Part shown: positions 19,596 through 27,923 of the stretch, piece by piece | Layout of the letters: each line of letters opens with the position of its first letter | How positions within the stretch are numbered: the first letter of the stretch is position 1 | Source of the DNA: JAYZDK01 sp964604165 | Lineage (GTDB): Bacteria > Myxococcota_A > UBA796 > CAJQPC01 | Assembly (NCBI GenBank): GCA_964604165.1 | Contig: CAZRYF010000011.1 | Location: 1-64,000, forward strand | Reading direction: 5' to 3' | DNA: 64,000 nt | The notes under the pieces: model-generated | The model's database searches: none | Told to the model about the DNA's origin: nothing | Seen by the model: the letters and a program-made list of their open reading frames with translations, nothing else | Made by a program: the position numbers and the translations under genes

Positions 19596-19657
19596 GACGC
19601 GCCCTCCTTGCCAAGGCAAGGTACCATCCTTTCCCGGCCGTCGGTTGACTTGCGTCT

Positions 19658-20707
19658 CTACCAGTCCAGCCGAAGCGCAGCGACGGGCCGCTCGTACGCC
19701 AAAGTGGGAAGATCTGTCCATGGCCAATTGTGGTTGTCATGCAGCAGTGTATGCCCCACGTAGGAAGCAGCTGCCTGGGACGCGATCTTGAGGGCATCTC
19801 GCAGCATGGGCCGCTCGTCCAATTTGGCATCGGCAACGAGCTGAACGGCTGCCATGGGCAGGCCGAGGATCAGGCCGCTGACAATCATGTGCCCCAGCGC
19901 CAGGTCCGACTCGATGTCGATCTGGTCGTAGCGAAACACCAATGAAGGCGTAACCGCTCGGTGCCAACGATCGGGGTTCGGCCCAATGATCACCCCCAGA
20001 CCTGACTCATACCCAAGCTTCCAGTGTCCATTCTGCTCCCCGAGCTCCGTGTGCGTCTCCCCTCCCACACTCCCCCCATCCCACTGGAACCGGTAGCCAC
20101 CCACAAGGCCCATTACAAAAGGTCGAAAAGCCAGGGGCCCCAGGGTCATGGGCGCCTCAAACTCCACACTCTCACCACCAGCGGTCACTGAAACCACGGT
20201 GGCCGACCCCTCAAGCGATTGTCCACCCTCCTCAACCGTGTCCCCCTGTCGAGCGACGAAGACGTCCTGGCCGTACCGCAATGTCAACGGGTCCGTCTTT
20301 TCCGACATAAACGGGGCCTGCATTGAGAACCCAAGCTCCGCTTGAACTGCCGGTGCCTGGCCTTCGAAATTCACCCCAAAGGCAAACTCTGAACGAGGAA
20401 GACCCGAACCGCCCATGAGTACAAAGTCGAATTCCCAACCTTCCTCGTCGGGAGGCACTTCCTCCTCTTCCTGGGTTTCGGTCAACACCAGATCCGCCTT
20501 GTCCTTGGGAATGTCCTCCACCTTGCCGGGTGCTTCAGCCTCGGCGTCTTCAGCCTCGGCGTCTTCAGCCTCGGCGTCTTCAGCCTCGGCGTCCTCAGCC
20601 TCGGCGTCCTCAGCCTCGGCGTCCTCAGCCTCGGTGGGTCCCTCGTTCTGTGCGAGCACGCTGGTAGACCCCAACAGAGAGAGCAGCGCGACGGTTTGAC
20701 GGTTCAT
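19658..20707 (-). CDS. Secreted protein with EDAEA repeats, possible outer-membrane barrel
   Basis: A 349-aa protein with signal peptide (cleavage likely after V-L-A, residue 19). Residues about 26-58 are E-D-A-E-A repeats, followed by an acidic E-E-E-E-V segment. The C-terminal 240 residues alternate short hydrophobic and Gly-containing strands (F-V-L-M-G-G-S-G, G-L-V-G-G-Y-R-F-Q-W) and end in L-R-L-D-W with an aromatic last residue. This suggests an outer-membrane beta-barrel with an acidic periplasmic repeat. I do not recognise the family. Confidence 0.62.
   Translation of the reverse strand: MNRQTVALLSLLGSTSVLAQNEGPTEAEDAEAEDAEAEDAEAEDAEAEDAEAEDAEAEAPGKVEDIPKDKADLVLTETQEEEEVPPDEEGWEFDFVLMGGSGLPRSEFAFGVNFEGQAPAVQAELGFSMQAPFMSEKTDPLTLRYGQDVFVARQGDTVEEGGQSLEGSATVVSVTAGGESVEFEAPMTLGPLAFRPFVMGLVGGYRFQWDGGSVGGETHTELGEQNGHWKLGYESGLGVIIGPNPDRWHRAVTPSLVFRYDQIDIESDLALGHMIVSGLILGLPMAAVQLVADAKLDERPMLRDALKIASQAAASYVGHTLLHDNHNWPWTDLPTLAYERPVAALRLDW
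20524..20640. repeat. 15-bp tandem repeat encoding EDAEA
   Basis: Near-identical 15-bp units of the type gcctcggcgtcttca occur about seven times. The DNA is much less degenerate than the protein requires, pointing to recent expansion. Confidence 0.85.
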
Positions 20708-20972
20708 TGGGTCCCCTCGGCGTGTGCCGAAACCCTATCAAACACCCCTCTTCCCTCCGTGTCAATGATGGTGAGACACCGCGCCCCCAGCCCCTTGGCG
20801 ACCCCGGACCGATTCTTCCGCAAGCGAGTCACCATCCTGTGTGAAACAGAGTCGTGGATCAGACTCCCTGGCATCTGGTTCCTCCCCTCAAAGGGAACCC
20901 CCACCCCAAAAAGGGCTCATCAAACCGGTGGTCGAACCGAAGGCGAGGATACTTGACCTCTGTGGAGGAAAG

Positions 20973-22181
20973 ATGAGCGAACCCGTTTCTGTGGAAGGGG
21001 CCCGCAAATGGTGGCTTGCACGCAATGGACTGGCCGGGGCCGCGCCGACCCTGGAGGCCGCAGCTCGTTCCGCCGGTTGGCTTCACGCGATCGGTGGGGT
21101 GGATGCCTATGTGAGCTTGCGGGCCCGCTTCAAGGATGCACCCAAGGCAGACTTTGACAAGCTCCTGGAGACCCACCGAGTGGTCATTGGCGCCAGAGGC
21201 TGCACCATGATGGTTCCCGAAGACGAAGCGGGAGTGGCCACCCGTCTTGGTTCCATGTTTCGCGAGAAGGGGCGACAAAGGGACATGGAGAAGGTCGGCG
21301 TCACCCCCGCCGAAAGGCGCAAGCTCGGCGAGGCGGTCCTGGAGATCCTGCAGAGTGGCGCCTGTTCCACCACGGGCATGCGAAAAGGCCTGCCTGACGG
21401 TCTGGCGCGGAGTCTAGGAGACGCAGGCAAGAAGATCGGCATTTCATCGACACTTCCCCTCGCCCTCCGTGACCTGGAGTTGGAGGGGCACATTTGCCGC
21501 CAACCGGTAGACAGCCGCCTGGATGTGGAGCGATACGCGTGGCGACTGGACGCCTCTCCGCCGGAGCTTCCCAGCGAGCAGGAGGCCATCGAGGCCCTCC
21601 TGCGCATCACTCTGGCCCACGGCGCTCCCATGACGGTCAATGATCTCGCCGCATTCTCTGGTGTCGGAAAGAGACTTCTCAAGGGCGCCCTGGACGCGAT
21701 GGGTGCGGAGTCCGTGGAGGTGGACGGGTTCAAGCACCCTGCGTTCTCCCTAAAGGGACAAGCGGATGGGCTCCTGGAGGCCTCTCCACCCGCAGGGGTG
21801 CACTTCCTCCCCATCCGGGACCCGTACCTGGATGTACGGGAGAGCCTCGCGTGCCTGGTCCACCCGAAATTCCACGGCCTCACCCTGGACTTGGGTCCAC
21901 GGGGAGGCAAACCCCTGGGACAGACCGCCCGCATCTTCTTTCGCACCCTCTTGGTGGACGGCCGAATCGTTGGGTTGTGGGAATTCGACGAAGAGACCCA
22001 GAGCGTAGCCTGGGGCCTCTTTGAATCGCTTCCAGCCAAGCGGAAAGAGCAGGTAGGGAAAGAGGCAGACGCACTGGGAAAGTGGATGGCCGAGACGCTG
22101 GGCCATGCCAAGGTGTACCCGGCGGACTCCCCGCGCTACCGGGCCCAACGGGTGGAGGCGGTCCAGAAGCTGGACACCTGA
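20973..22181 (+). CDS. Winged-helix DNA-binding protein, AlkZ-like (HTH_42/DUF1006)
   Basis: A 402-aa protein starting at ATG 20973 behind a strong GGAGGAAAG; upstream in-frame residues are not part of it. The arrangement resembles the HTH_42/AlkZ family, DNA glycosylases for crosslinks or alkylated bases built from tandem winged helices: an early G-W-L-H-A-I-G-G segment, R-G-C-T-M-M-V-P, a central winged-helix region and a late D-P-Y-L-D-V-R-E with I-F-F-R-T-L-L-V-D-G-R-I-V-G-L-W-E. The catalytic residues of AlkZ could not be confirmed. It is coupled to the next gene by TGATG. Confidence 0.7.
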   Translation: MSEPVSVEGARKWWLARNGLAGAAPTLEAAARSAGWLHAIGGVDAYVSLRARFKDAPKADFDKLLETHRVVIGARGCTMMVPEDEAGVATRLGSMFREKGRQRDMEKVGVTPAERRKLGEAVLEILQSGACSTTGMRKGLPDGLARSLGDAGKKIGISSTLPLALRDLELEGHICRQPVDSRLDVERYAWRLDASPPELPSEQEAIEALLRITLAHGAPMTVNDLAAFSGVGKRLLKGALDAMGAESVEVDGFKHPAFSLKGQADGLLEASPPAGVHFLPIRDPYLDVRESLACLVHPKFHGLTLDLGPRGGKPLGQTARIFFRTLLVDGRIVGLWEFDEETQSVAWGLFESLPAKRKEQVGKEADALGKWMAETLGHAKVYPADSPRYRAQRVEAVQKLDT

Positions 22182-23563
22182 TGGCACCCCGACAGCGTTT
22201 CGGCCCGCCGCGGTGGCCGAAGAAGGACTGCCCCCGTACACTCCACTTGATGCTTCTTCTCTTCGCGCTTCTACCCGCCTGCAACGAGACCAAGCTACGG
22301 GCGTTTGAGCCCTCCATCTCCGTCGCCCCCCTGGAGCGCGACTTTGGACTGGTGCCCTTTGGCGAGATCGCAGAGGAGCACTTCGTGGTCTCCAACATCG
22401 GGCGCGGCACCTTGTTGGTGGAGGAGCTCGTCAGCTCTGACCCGGAGAGCTGGGTGCCTTCCCTGGAGAACTGGACCATTCGACCCGGTGGTGCCGAGAC
22501 CCTGGTGGTGGCCTACCACAGCGCCGAGGAGACCCTGAACCGCGGACGGGTGGAGTTGATCTCCAACGACACGGGAAACAACAAGGTCCACCTCGCCCTG
22601 CTGGCGGGCATCGCGCCTCCCTTGGCGGAGATCGAGTCCCCTTCCACAGGGAGCGTCTTCGACTTGAAGCCGATCGCGTTCGATGGGGACGTGGACGACG
22701 AGGACGACGGGCCGGAGGGGCTGGAGATCCTCTGGGAGTCCAGCCTGGACGGCATTCTCAACGGAGACGACGCCAACGAGCATGGCATGCTTGGTTTTGA
22801 ACGAGGGCTCTCTCCAGGGCAGCACACCATCACCCTCTCCGCCACGGACCCAGACGGCCAGACCGCCACGGACTCTGTGGATCTTGAGATCTGTCCCTGG
22901 CTCGAGCCATTGACGTTTGAAGACCCACTGGGAGAGGGAGACTGGACCCTGACCGGAACCGCCTTTCGCACAGAAGAGGGCTGGCTGGAGCTCACCGGCC
23001 TCGTGCAGCACGCGGTGGGTGGCGCCTTTCGAACCTCCTCTCCCGTCAGCACGGTCGACCTGCAGGTCACAATGCGGTTCGCCACCGGGGGCGGAGAAGG
23101 CCTCGGGGCGGATGGGTTTGCCATGAGCCTGGCCCGGGAAGACAGCCCCTCCCAGCTGGGGGATGCGGGCGGGTGCCTCGGCTATGGGGCGGGGGATGGA
23201 TGCAGTGAAGCAAATGGCGCCGCCATTACCGGACTTCAGGTGGAAATCGACACCTACCCCAACCCCTGGGACCCCAGCCCCGAGAACCACCTTGCCGTCA
23301 CACTGGATGGGGAACAGTCGACGTACTTTCTCTCGGATGTGATCGACCCCATCGAGGACTTGGAGTGGCACGACCTGACGGTACGACTCGAGGCGCCCCG
23401 GGTGCAGGTCTGGCTGGATGGGGACCTGCGCATGGACGGCGATGTGGACGGATTCACGGATTTCACCGGCTATGTCGGTTTCACCGCCAGCACGGGCGAC
23501 GACACGAACTACCACCGGATTGACGATCTACACGTTGAAACAAACTGCCCCTCCGGAAGATAA
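22181..23563 (+). CDS. Lipoprotein with ASH-like domain and L-type lectin-like domain
   Basis: A 460-aa predicted lipoprotein (L-L-P-A-C34; a shorter start at the internal Met24 is possible). Residues about 45-150 look like an ASH/choice-of-anchor beta-sandwich (D-F-G-L-V-P-F-G, S-N-I-G-R-G-T-L). An Ig/PKD-like segment (about 155-240) has D-G-D-V-D-D-E-D-D-G and S-A-T-D-P-D-G-Q. The C-terminal 220 residues resemble bacterial L-type lectins (G-A-D-G-F-A-M, E-I-D-T-Y-P-N-P, N-H-L-A-V, D-L-T-V-R-L). The likely role is surface carbohydrate recognition. ATG overlaps the upstream stop. Confidence 0.75.
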   Translation: MAPRQRFGPPRWPKKDCPRTLHLMLLLFALLPACNETKLRAFEPSISVAPLERDFGLVPFGEIAEEHFVVSNIGRGTLLVEELVSSDPESWVPSLENWTIRPGGAETLVVAYHSAEETLNRGRVELISNDTGNNKVHLALLAGIAPPLAEIESPSTGSVFDLKPIAFDGDVDDEDDGPEGLEILWESSLDGILNGDDANEHGMLGFERGLSPGQHTITLSATDPDGQTATDSVDLEICPWLEPLTFEDPLGEGDWTLTGTAFRTEEGWLELTGLVQHAVGGAFRTSSPVSTVDLQVTMRFATGGGEGLGADGFAMSLAREDSPSQLGDAGGCLGYGAGDGCSEANGAAITGLQVEIDTYPNPWDPSPENHLAVTLDGEQSTYFLSDVIDPIEDLEWHDLTVRLEAPRVQVWLDGDLRMDGDVDGFTDFTGYVGFTASTGDDTNYHRIDDLHVETNCPSGR

Positions 23564-23576
23564 ATCAATTTTGGTG

Positions 23577-23605
23577 TTGACAGGTCAAGTTTTTTCGTTC
23601 ATAAG
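23577..23605 (+). promoter_or_regulatory. Predicted sigma-70-type promoter
   Basis: A perfect -35 TTGACA (23577-23582), a 17-bp spacer with a T6 run, and CATAAG (23600-23605) as the -10. It lies in an AT-rich island unusual for this window, 33 bp before the ATG of the 100-aa gene. Confidence 0.6.
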
Positions 23606-23637
23606 GCGTTCAACTCCAACCCGAGAGGGACGTCAAG

Positions 23638-23940
23638 ATGACCGAGCCAGCGACCATCGAGATTGAGTTTCCAACCCAAGGCCCCGCCCACACGCAGACC
23701 CTGCGGGCCATGGCCCACCTGCAACACCTGGAGGACGAGTCCTACCGGGTGGAGCCTTTGGTGCGAGCCCACGGGCGCCTGGAGGGAGCCCACTCCCCCC
23801 TGGCCGCAGATGCAGGGAGCTTTGTGCTGCGAATTCACCTGGGAGCGCTGGCCGAGCGTTCCTGGGAGATCCTCCAGCGCCGGGTGCTGGAGCCTCTCGG
23901 CGCCCTGGACGTGGAGGTCCGCCAGGTCGCCTTGGCCTAG
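23638..23940 (+). CDS. Small conserved-looking protein of unknown function
   Basis: A 100-aa protein with GAGAGGG upstream of ATG and its own predicted promoter. The sequence has a strand (I-E-I-E-F), a helix with H-T-Q-T-L-R-A-M-A-H-L-Q-H-L, then V-L-R-I-H-L-G and a C-terminal helix-strand, a possible small ferredoxin-like alpha/beta fold. No cysteines or signal peptide. I do not recognise it. Confidence 0.6.
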   Translation: MTEPATIEIEFPTQGPAHTQTLRAMAHLQHLEDESYRVEPLVRAHGRLEGAHSPLAADAGSFVLRIHLGALAERSWEILQRRVLEPLGALDVEVRQVALA

Positions 23941-23955
23941 GAGGCTGTAGGGCGT

Positions 23956-24004
23956 AGAAGCTGCGATGAACTCCACAGTCAAGGGCGCAACGCCGCCAGC
24001 TTCT
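23956..24004. other. Nested inverted repeat between convergent genes
   Basis: AGAAGCTG (23956-23963) is the exact reverse complement of CAGCTTCT (23997-24004), with an inner GGCG-CAA-CGCC hairpin at 23984-23994. It fills the 105-bp space between convergent genes and may be a terminator-like or structured 3' element; there is no T-tract. Confidence 0.35.
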
Positions 24005-24045
24005 GGAAAGAGCGGTCTCCATCCATTCCATCATTCACCTGGAAC

Positions 24046-25098
24046 TCACGCAGAGAAGCTCGGGAGATTCCACAAATCCCTGGGAAGGGAGGGGCCCGCA
24101 ACAAAGACATACTCCACGTTCTTGGTGTGGCTGACCTCTCCCACCTTTTCACCTGCGGGATTGTGAATTCCAATTCGGGCCCCCACATACCGCCGATAAG
24201 GGAGCGCCAACACCACCACGTCGCCTCGGGGAGAGAGCATTTCCTCCATCTCCGAACGAGAAACAAAGCCCTCGTCGCTGAACGAAACCACCACATACCG
24301 TGCGCGGACCGCCTGGATCACCTCCTGCAACGCCTCCTTGGCGCCCAGCCGTGAGTTGAAGGCGGAGCGACGGTCCCGGCAGTCCACACGCTTGCAGGCC
24401 ACGCCGTAGACCTCGGGCTTGTCCCACCGGACCAGGCTCTCCCACACGTGGTAATTCCCCAGGTACTTGTGCTGGTTGTAAGGAGGATCCAAATAAGCCA
24501 GGTCCACCTCCACGGAACGAGCTGCCTCCAGGGCATCCAGCTCCAGGGCCAGCCCCTTTCCGGCAGGTGCACAAGACCTCAACGCCGGCAACCGCAGCTC
24601 GAGGTCCTTGTGGGACCGCTTCGCCCACTGTTTCAGATAGGCCATTTGCACACCGGTGGTGGAGTCCACCCGATCCGCCGCCTCCATGAGGGACACCAAC
24701 AACACAGCCTCTTCTTCTGCATCCAGGTTCAGATCTGCGATGCCCTCTCGAATGGCGTCTACGCGGGCACCGTTGTGGGGTTGAAAGAAACGAGACTTCT
24801 CGCAAAAGGTGTGGGTGAACCAGCCAGGTTTCGGTGGAAGTCCCGACAAGTCTGCGAGCCTCTCTGTCGCCAGCGCACGGTGGTCCTCCAGGTCGGCCTG
24901 CACGTAGCACCGGGCCAGGGTGGCCGCATAGCGGTTGTGGTCGTTGGACAAGACCCGTAGCCCAGCTCCTTTCAGTGCATGGCCCACACGGGAGGTGCCA
25001 CTGAAGAGGTCCAGCACGCTGGAAACATCCTCAAAAGCACCCACCAACTCCAGGAGCGCAGGGACAAGCAGGCGTTTCGAACCGAGGTACTTGATCAC
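24046..25098 (-). CDS. D12-class N6-adenine DNA methyltransferase
   Basis: A 350-aa protein from GTG 25098. The start is set by the typical Dam-type opening I-K-Y-L-G-S-K-R. Motif I is D-L-F-S-G-T (30-35) and motif IV is D-P-P-Y-N-Q-H-K-Y (204 onward), the pattern of D12-class adenine methyltransferases such as Dam and M.DpnIIA. The middle part between the motifs carries the recognition domain. No restriction gene lies nearby, so it is an orphan. An apparent N-terminal extension of Ser-Ala repeats is antisense to the neighbouring linker and is excluded. Confidence 0.85.
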   Translation of the reverse strand: MIKYLGSKRLLVPALLELVGAFEDVSSVLDLFSGTSRVGHALKGAGLRVLSNDHNRYAATLARCYVQADLEDHRALATERLADLSGLPPKPGWFTHTFCEKSRFFQPHNGARVDAIREGIADLNLDAEEEAVLLVSLMEAADRVDSTTGVQMAYLKQWAKRSHKDLELRLPALRSCAPAGKGLALELDALEAARSVEVDLAYLDPPYNQHKYLGNYHVWESLVRWDKPEVYGVACKRVDCRDRRSAFNSRLGAKEALQEVIQAVRARYVVVSFSDEGFVSRSEMEEMLSPRGDVVVLALPYRRYVGARIGIHNPAGEKVGEVSHTKNVEYVFVAGPSLPRDLWNLPSFSA

Positions 25099-25174
25099 TT
25101 CTACACGCGGAACCCGCCCCCCTGTGGTTTCACCGGTTAAGCTGGCTGCCGAACCAAGGCCAAGGAGACCTTTC

Positions 25175-26200
25175 ATGCGCCCGCACCACCTCGCCCTTCT
25201 GCTCGCCCTTCCCTTTGCCATGCTTGCCTCTTGTACGGGCAAAACTGTGGACACCGCTGACACGGAGGCAGATGCCGACACGGACGCCGACGCCGATGCC
25301 GATGCGGACGCCGATGCGGACGCGGATGCGGACGCCGATGCCGACGCCGATGCCGATGCCGACGCCGATGCGGACCCTGCTCCCCCCACGGCCGATGCCG
25401 GTGACGATCAAACTGTGACCCTTGGCTACACGGTCCGCCTGGACGGCTCGGCAAGCTCGGATCCAAACGAGGAGGACGAGATCTCCTTCAACTGGACCCT
25501 TGTGACAGTCCCCACCGACAGCGCATTGGTGGAAGCGGACATCAACGACCCGGTAGGCGAGTTCGCGTCCTTCACCCCGGACGTCCTGGGAGACTACAGC
25601 TTCCAGTTGGAGGTCTCAGACGGCACGGCCTCGGACGCCGACACGGCCAACGTGACCGTGGAAGCCGCCTCCACAACTGACAATGGAAGCTGCACCGGAA
25701 ACGCCACGGACGGCACGGTCTTGACTATATCCACCGGCAACGATGACATGGTCTTCGACAACTTTGCCTGGACCCTCACCCAAAACGACACCCGCATTTT
25801 CTTTGTAGGATTCATGGAGGGCCAGACCGAAGATGCCTGTGCCCTGGTGCAGAGCAACCTCTCCCACGCCTACAACGCCGACTTCTACGTGTATGGCGCC
25901 CTCAAGGAAGATGAGCCCCTCTTCACCAACGGCAGCAGCATCGCGTGGTTTGAGCCGCCCTCCAGCTACCCGAGCCAGTCGGACGTGGACGGTTGGATCA
26001 CCTTCGTAGATCGCGCCCTGGACACCGAGTCCCAGTCCAAGTCCGAGGGAGGAAACGGTTCCCCGGGAACCCTCTCCCTCTACACGGCTGAGGGGGAGAT
26101 CCGGGTGACGGACAACACCATTGCCATGGACTCCTCCATGACCGGAACAGGTGGATTCTCAGGTTGTTACTGCGCAAACGCGGACCAAATCCTGTTTTAG
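25175..26200 (+). CDS. DAD-linker lipoprotein with PKD domain
   Basis: A 341-aa predicted lipoprotein from ATG 25175 (AAGGAG 8 nt upstream). Lipobox M-L-A-S-C20, then Asp-Ala linker residues about 29-65. A PKD-type Ig domain (P-T-A-D-A-G-D-D-Q-T-V, L-D-G-S-A-S-S-D-P, Y-S-F-Q-L-E-V-S-D-G-T) follows, then a C-terminal domain of about 180 residues with Cys residues near each end (G-S-C-T-G, S-G-C-Y-C-A) that I cannot assign. It is a probable surface protein, divergent from the methyltransferase. Confidence 0.8.
   Translation: MRPHHLALLLALPFAMLASCTGKTVDTADTEADADTDADADADADADADADADADADADADADADADPAPPTADAGDDQTVTLGYTVRLDGSASSDPNEEDEISFNWTLVTVPTDSALVEADINDPVGEFASFTPDVLGDYSFQLEVSDGTASDADTANVTVEAASTTDNGSCTGNATDGTVLTISTGNDDMVFDNFAWTLTQNDTRIFFVGFMEGQTEDACALVQSNLSHAYNADFYVYGALKEDEPLFTNGSSIAWFEPPSSYPSQSDVDGWITFVDRALDTESQSKSEGGNGSPGTLSLYTAEGEIRVTDNTIAMDSSMTGTGGFSGCYCANADQILF
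25262..25380. repeat. gacgcc/gatgcc/gatgcg hexamer tract (Asp-Ala linker)
   Basis: A hexamer array on the plus strand coding Asp-Ala. Its codons differ from the tract at 540-735, so the two linkers were not simply copied from each other recently. Confidence 0.85.
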
Positions 26201-26211
26201 GAACCCTTGAT

Positions 26212-26679
26212 TTGCTGTATTTCGCGTATGGATCCAACACGGATCCCAAGAGAATGCAGGATCGATGCCCCGGGGCGGCGCGAGTCAGCACCGCCTGGCT
26301 GGGCCAGGTCCGGCTGACCTACGGAGGTCCGTCCAAGTCTTGGAAGGGGGGCGTCGCCACCGTGGTGGCGAGTCCCATTCGAGGCGCCCGGATCCCCGGC
26401 GTCTTGTGGGAAATCACAGATAAGCATCAACATGCCCTGGACGTCGTGGAGGGTCACCCGAACTTCTATGTGCGAAAGGACGTGACGGTGGAGGGGGAAG
26501 ACGGTCCAGTACAAGCGTTTGCCTACGTGCTGGCGGGGGATGTTCCCTGGTACCCACCCACGGTGGAATACCTGGCGGCCTTGAAGGCCGGGTATGCCGC
26601 CAACGGGTGGAACACCGCCTCCATTCCCAACCACCCTGAAAACACGGAAGAGGCGGCCCTGCGTTTTCGTCGAGACTAA
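26212..26679 (+). CDS. Gamma-glutamylcyclotransferase-like (GGCT/AIG2 fold)
   Basis: A 155-aa protein from TTG 26212, preceded by AGGA. It begins L-Y-F-A-Y-G-S-N, the glycine-rich substrate loop of the GGCT/AIG2 family, continues with G-V-L-W-E-I-T and has a candidate catalytic Glu in D-V-V-E-G-H (the family acid). Family members cyclise gamma-glutamyl amino acids to 5-oxoproline. The substrate here is unproven. A 13-bp gap separates it from the next gene. Confidence 0.85.
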   Translation: MLYFAYGSNTDPKRMQDRCPGAARVSTAWLGQVRLTYGGPSKSWKGGVATVVASPIRGARIPGVLWEITDKHQHALDVVEGHPNFYVRKDVTVEGEDGPVQAFAYVLAGDVPWYPPTVEYLAALKAGYAANGWNTASIPNHPENTEEAALRFRRD

Positions 26680-26691
26680 AGAACCTGCAAA

Positions 26692-27303
26692 ATGCGAATG
26701 AAGCGTCCCATTGACCTGCACAAGGGCCTCACGGCCCTTGTGGTGCTGTCACTGATGGCGATCTACGACAACTTCACCCTGGGCCCCTGGGTCTACCTGG
26801 CCCTTCACGGCACTTACGGCGCCATGTGGGTCCTGAAGAGCAGAACCTTTCCGGATCCAAACTGGGAAGAGGTCGTGCCCGTGTGGAAGGGGATCGGGGT
26901 CTTCTTCGCGCTGCTGCTCTACTGGGTGGCGCCCTTTCTGCTGGTGAGCAGCGGCAAGGTCCCCTCTCCAGCCCTGGTGTGTGGTGCTGTGGCGGCCAAC
27001 GCTCTCGGCACGTGCCTGCACTTTGCTTCTGACGCCCAAAAGTATTTTGTGCTCCAAGCCCGACGGGGCCTCATCACAGATGGGTTCTTTTCCCGCACAA
27101 GAAATCCAAACTACCTGGGAGAAATCCTCATCTACGGCTCATTCGCGGCTCTCTCCATGCACTGGCTCCCGTGGCTCATCTGTGCCCTGTTCTGGGGCGC
27201 CGTCTTTCTTCCAAACATGCGAAAGAAAGACCGCTCGATGTCTCGATATGATTCCTGGAACGACTACGCCGCCCGCACGGGAATGTTGTTGCCTCGGCCA
27301 TGA
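26692..27303 (+). CDS. Integral membrane protein, isoprenylcysteine methyltransferase/DUF1295-like
   Basis: A 203-aa protein with about five hydrophobic segments. The signature G-L-I-T-D-G-F-F-S-R-T-R-N-P-N-Y-L-G-E at about 125-143 and the C-terminal Y-D-S-W-N-D-Y-A-A-R-T-G are typical of the ICMT/steroid 5-alpha-reductase-like methyltransferase group. The substrate is unknown. Its stop overlaps the next start by 4 bp. Confidence 0.78.
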   Translation: MRMKRPIDLHKGLTALVVLSLMAIYDNFTLGPWVYLALHGTYGAMWVLKSRTFPDPNWEEVVPVWKGIGVFFALLLYWVAPFLLVSSGKVPSPALVCGAVAANALGTCLHFASDAQKYFVLQARRGLITDGFFSRTRNPNYLGEILIYGSFAALSMHWLPWLICALFWGAVFLPNMRKKDRSMSRYDSWNDYAARTGMLLPRP

Positions 27304-27923
27304 TGGTGTGGCTCCTTGTGTCCATCTCCCTCGGGGAGACACCTCCACCTGCCAGGGGGGAGTCCGTGGGAGAGCCCGTGGGGACTCCCGTGGGGACTCC
27401 AGTAGGAAGCACCGTGGGGGAGGGGGTGGGCCTACCGGTGGAGATGACTCCAGTGATTGGCGAGCGGCTGACACCTGAGCAAGTCGTAGAAGAACCCCTG
27501 GACCTCGAACAAGCCGCCCGGCACGCGATCGAGGCCCTCTGTCACGCCCGCGACGCCACCCACATGGCCCAACTGGTGGCCCCTTTTATGGTGCGTCACT
27601 CCAATGGAGTCACCTTGGAGTCCCCCCCTTCCAGCGCCGACCTCGCGCGGCTCTACGGAGCCTTCGCCGACATCCAGGTCAATGTACACACCGTGCTGGT
27701 TGAGGCCGACCGAGTGGCATTACAGAGCACCTGGTCTGTACGCACCGACGTGGCCGCGGAGCCCGCATCCTTTAGCGTGGCGCTGACCGGTCGGTTTGAG
27801 AACGGACAGCTCGTGGAGACCTGGGAGACCTGGGACAGGTCGGTGGTGGAGACGATCCTGGAGACTCCGGCTCCACCGTCTCGCAGGGCTATCCTCCCGC
27901 GGCGGCGATCAACAAGGCCCTGA
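27300..27923 (+). CDS. Secreted NTF2-like protein with VGTP repeat
   Basis: A 207-aa protein. A short hydrophobic N-terminus (M-M-V-W-L-L-V-S-I-S-L-G) may be a signal peptide. Residues about 20-50 are G-E-P-V-G-T-P-V-G repeats encoded by 12-15-bp DNA repeats. The rest (65-185) resembles an NTF2/SnoaL-like domain (A-I-E-A-L-C-H-A-R-D-A, W-E-T-W-D). The last residues are Arg/Pro-rich. The 3' end overlaps the convergent selenoprotein gene by 35 bp. Confidence 0.6.
   Translation: MMVWLLVSISLGETPPPARGESVGEPVGTPVGTPVGSTVGEGVGLPVEMTPVIGERLTPEQVVEEPLDLEQAARHAIEALCHARDATHMAQLVAPFMVRHSNGVTLESPPSSADLARLYGAFADIQVNVHTVLVEADRVALQSTWSVRTDVAAEPASFSVALTGRFENGQLVETWETWDRSVVETILETPAPPSRRAILPRRRSTRP
27355..27425. 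repeat. 12-bp tandem repeat (gtggggactccc type)
   Basis: Imperfect 12-bp units encoding V-G-T-P in the NTF2-like protein. They are GC-rich and imperfectly conserved. Confidence 0.7.

Noticed and set aside
22295..23515. 406-codon minus-strand ORF opposite the lectin lipoprotein
   Set aside because: Shadow; the plus-strand gene has signal peptide, coupling and recognisable domains.
24046..25098. Restriction-modification system
   Set aside because: Neither this methyltransferase nor the one at 41539 has an endonuclease-like neighbour.
25099..25389. N-terminal extension of the D12 methyltransferase with Ser-Ala repeats
   Set aside because: It is antisense to the DAD linker of the divergent lipoprotein; the family start I-K-Y-L-G-S-K fits GTG 25098.
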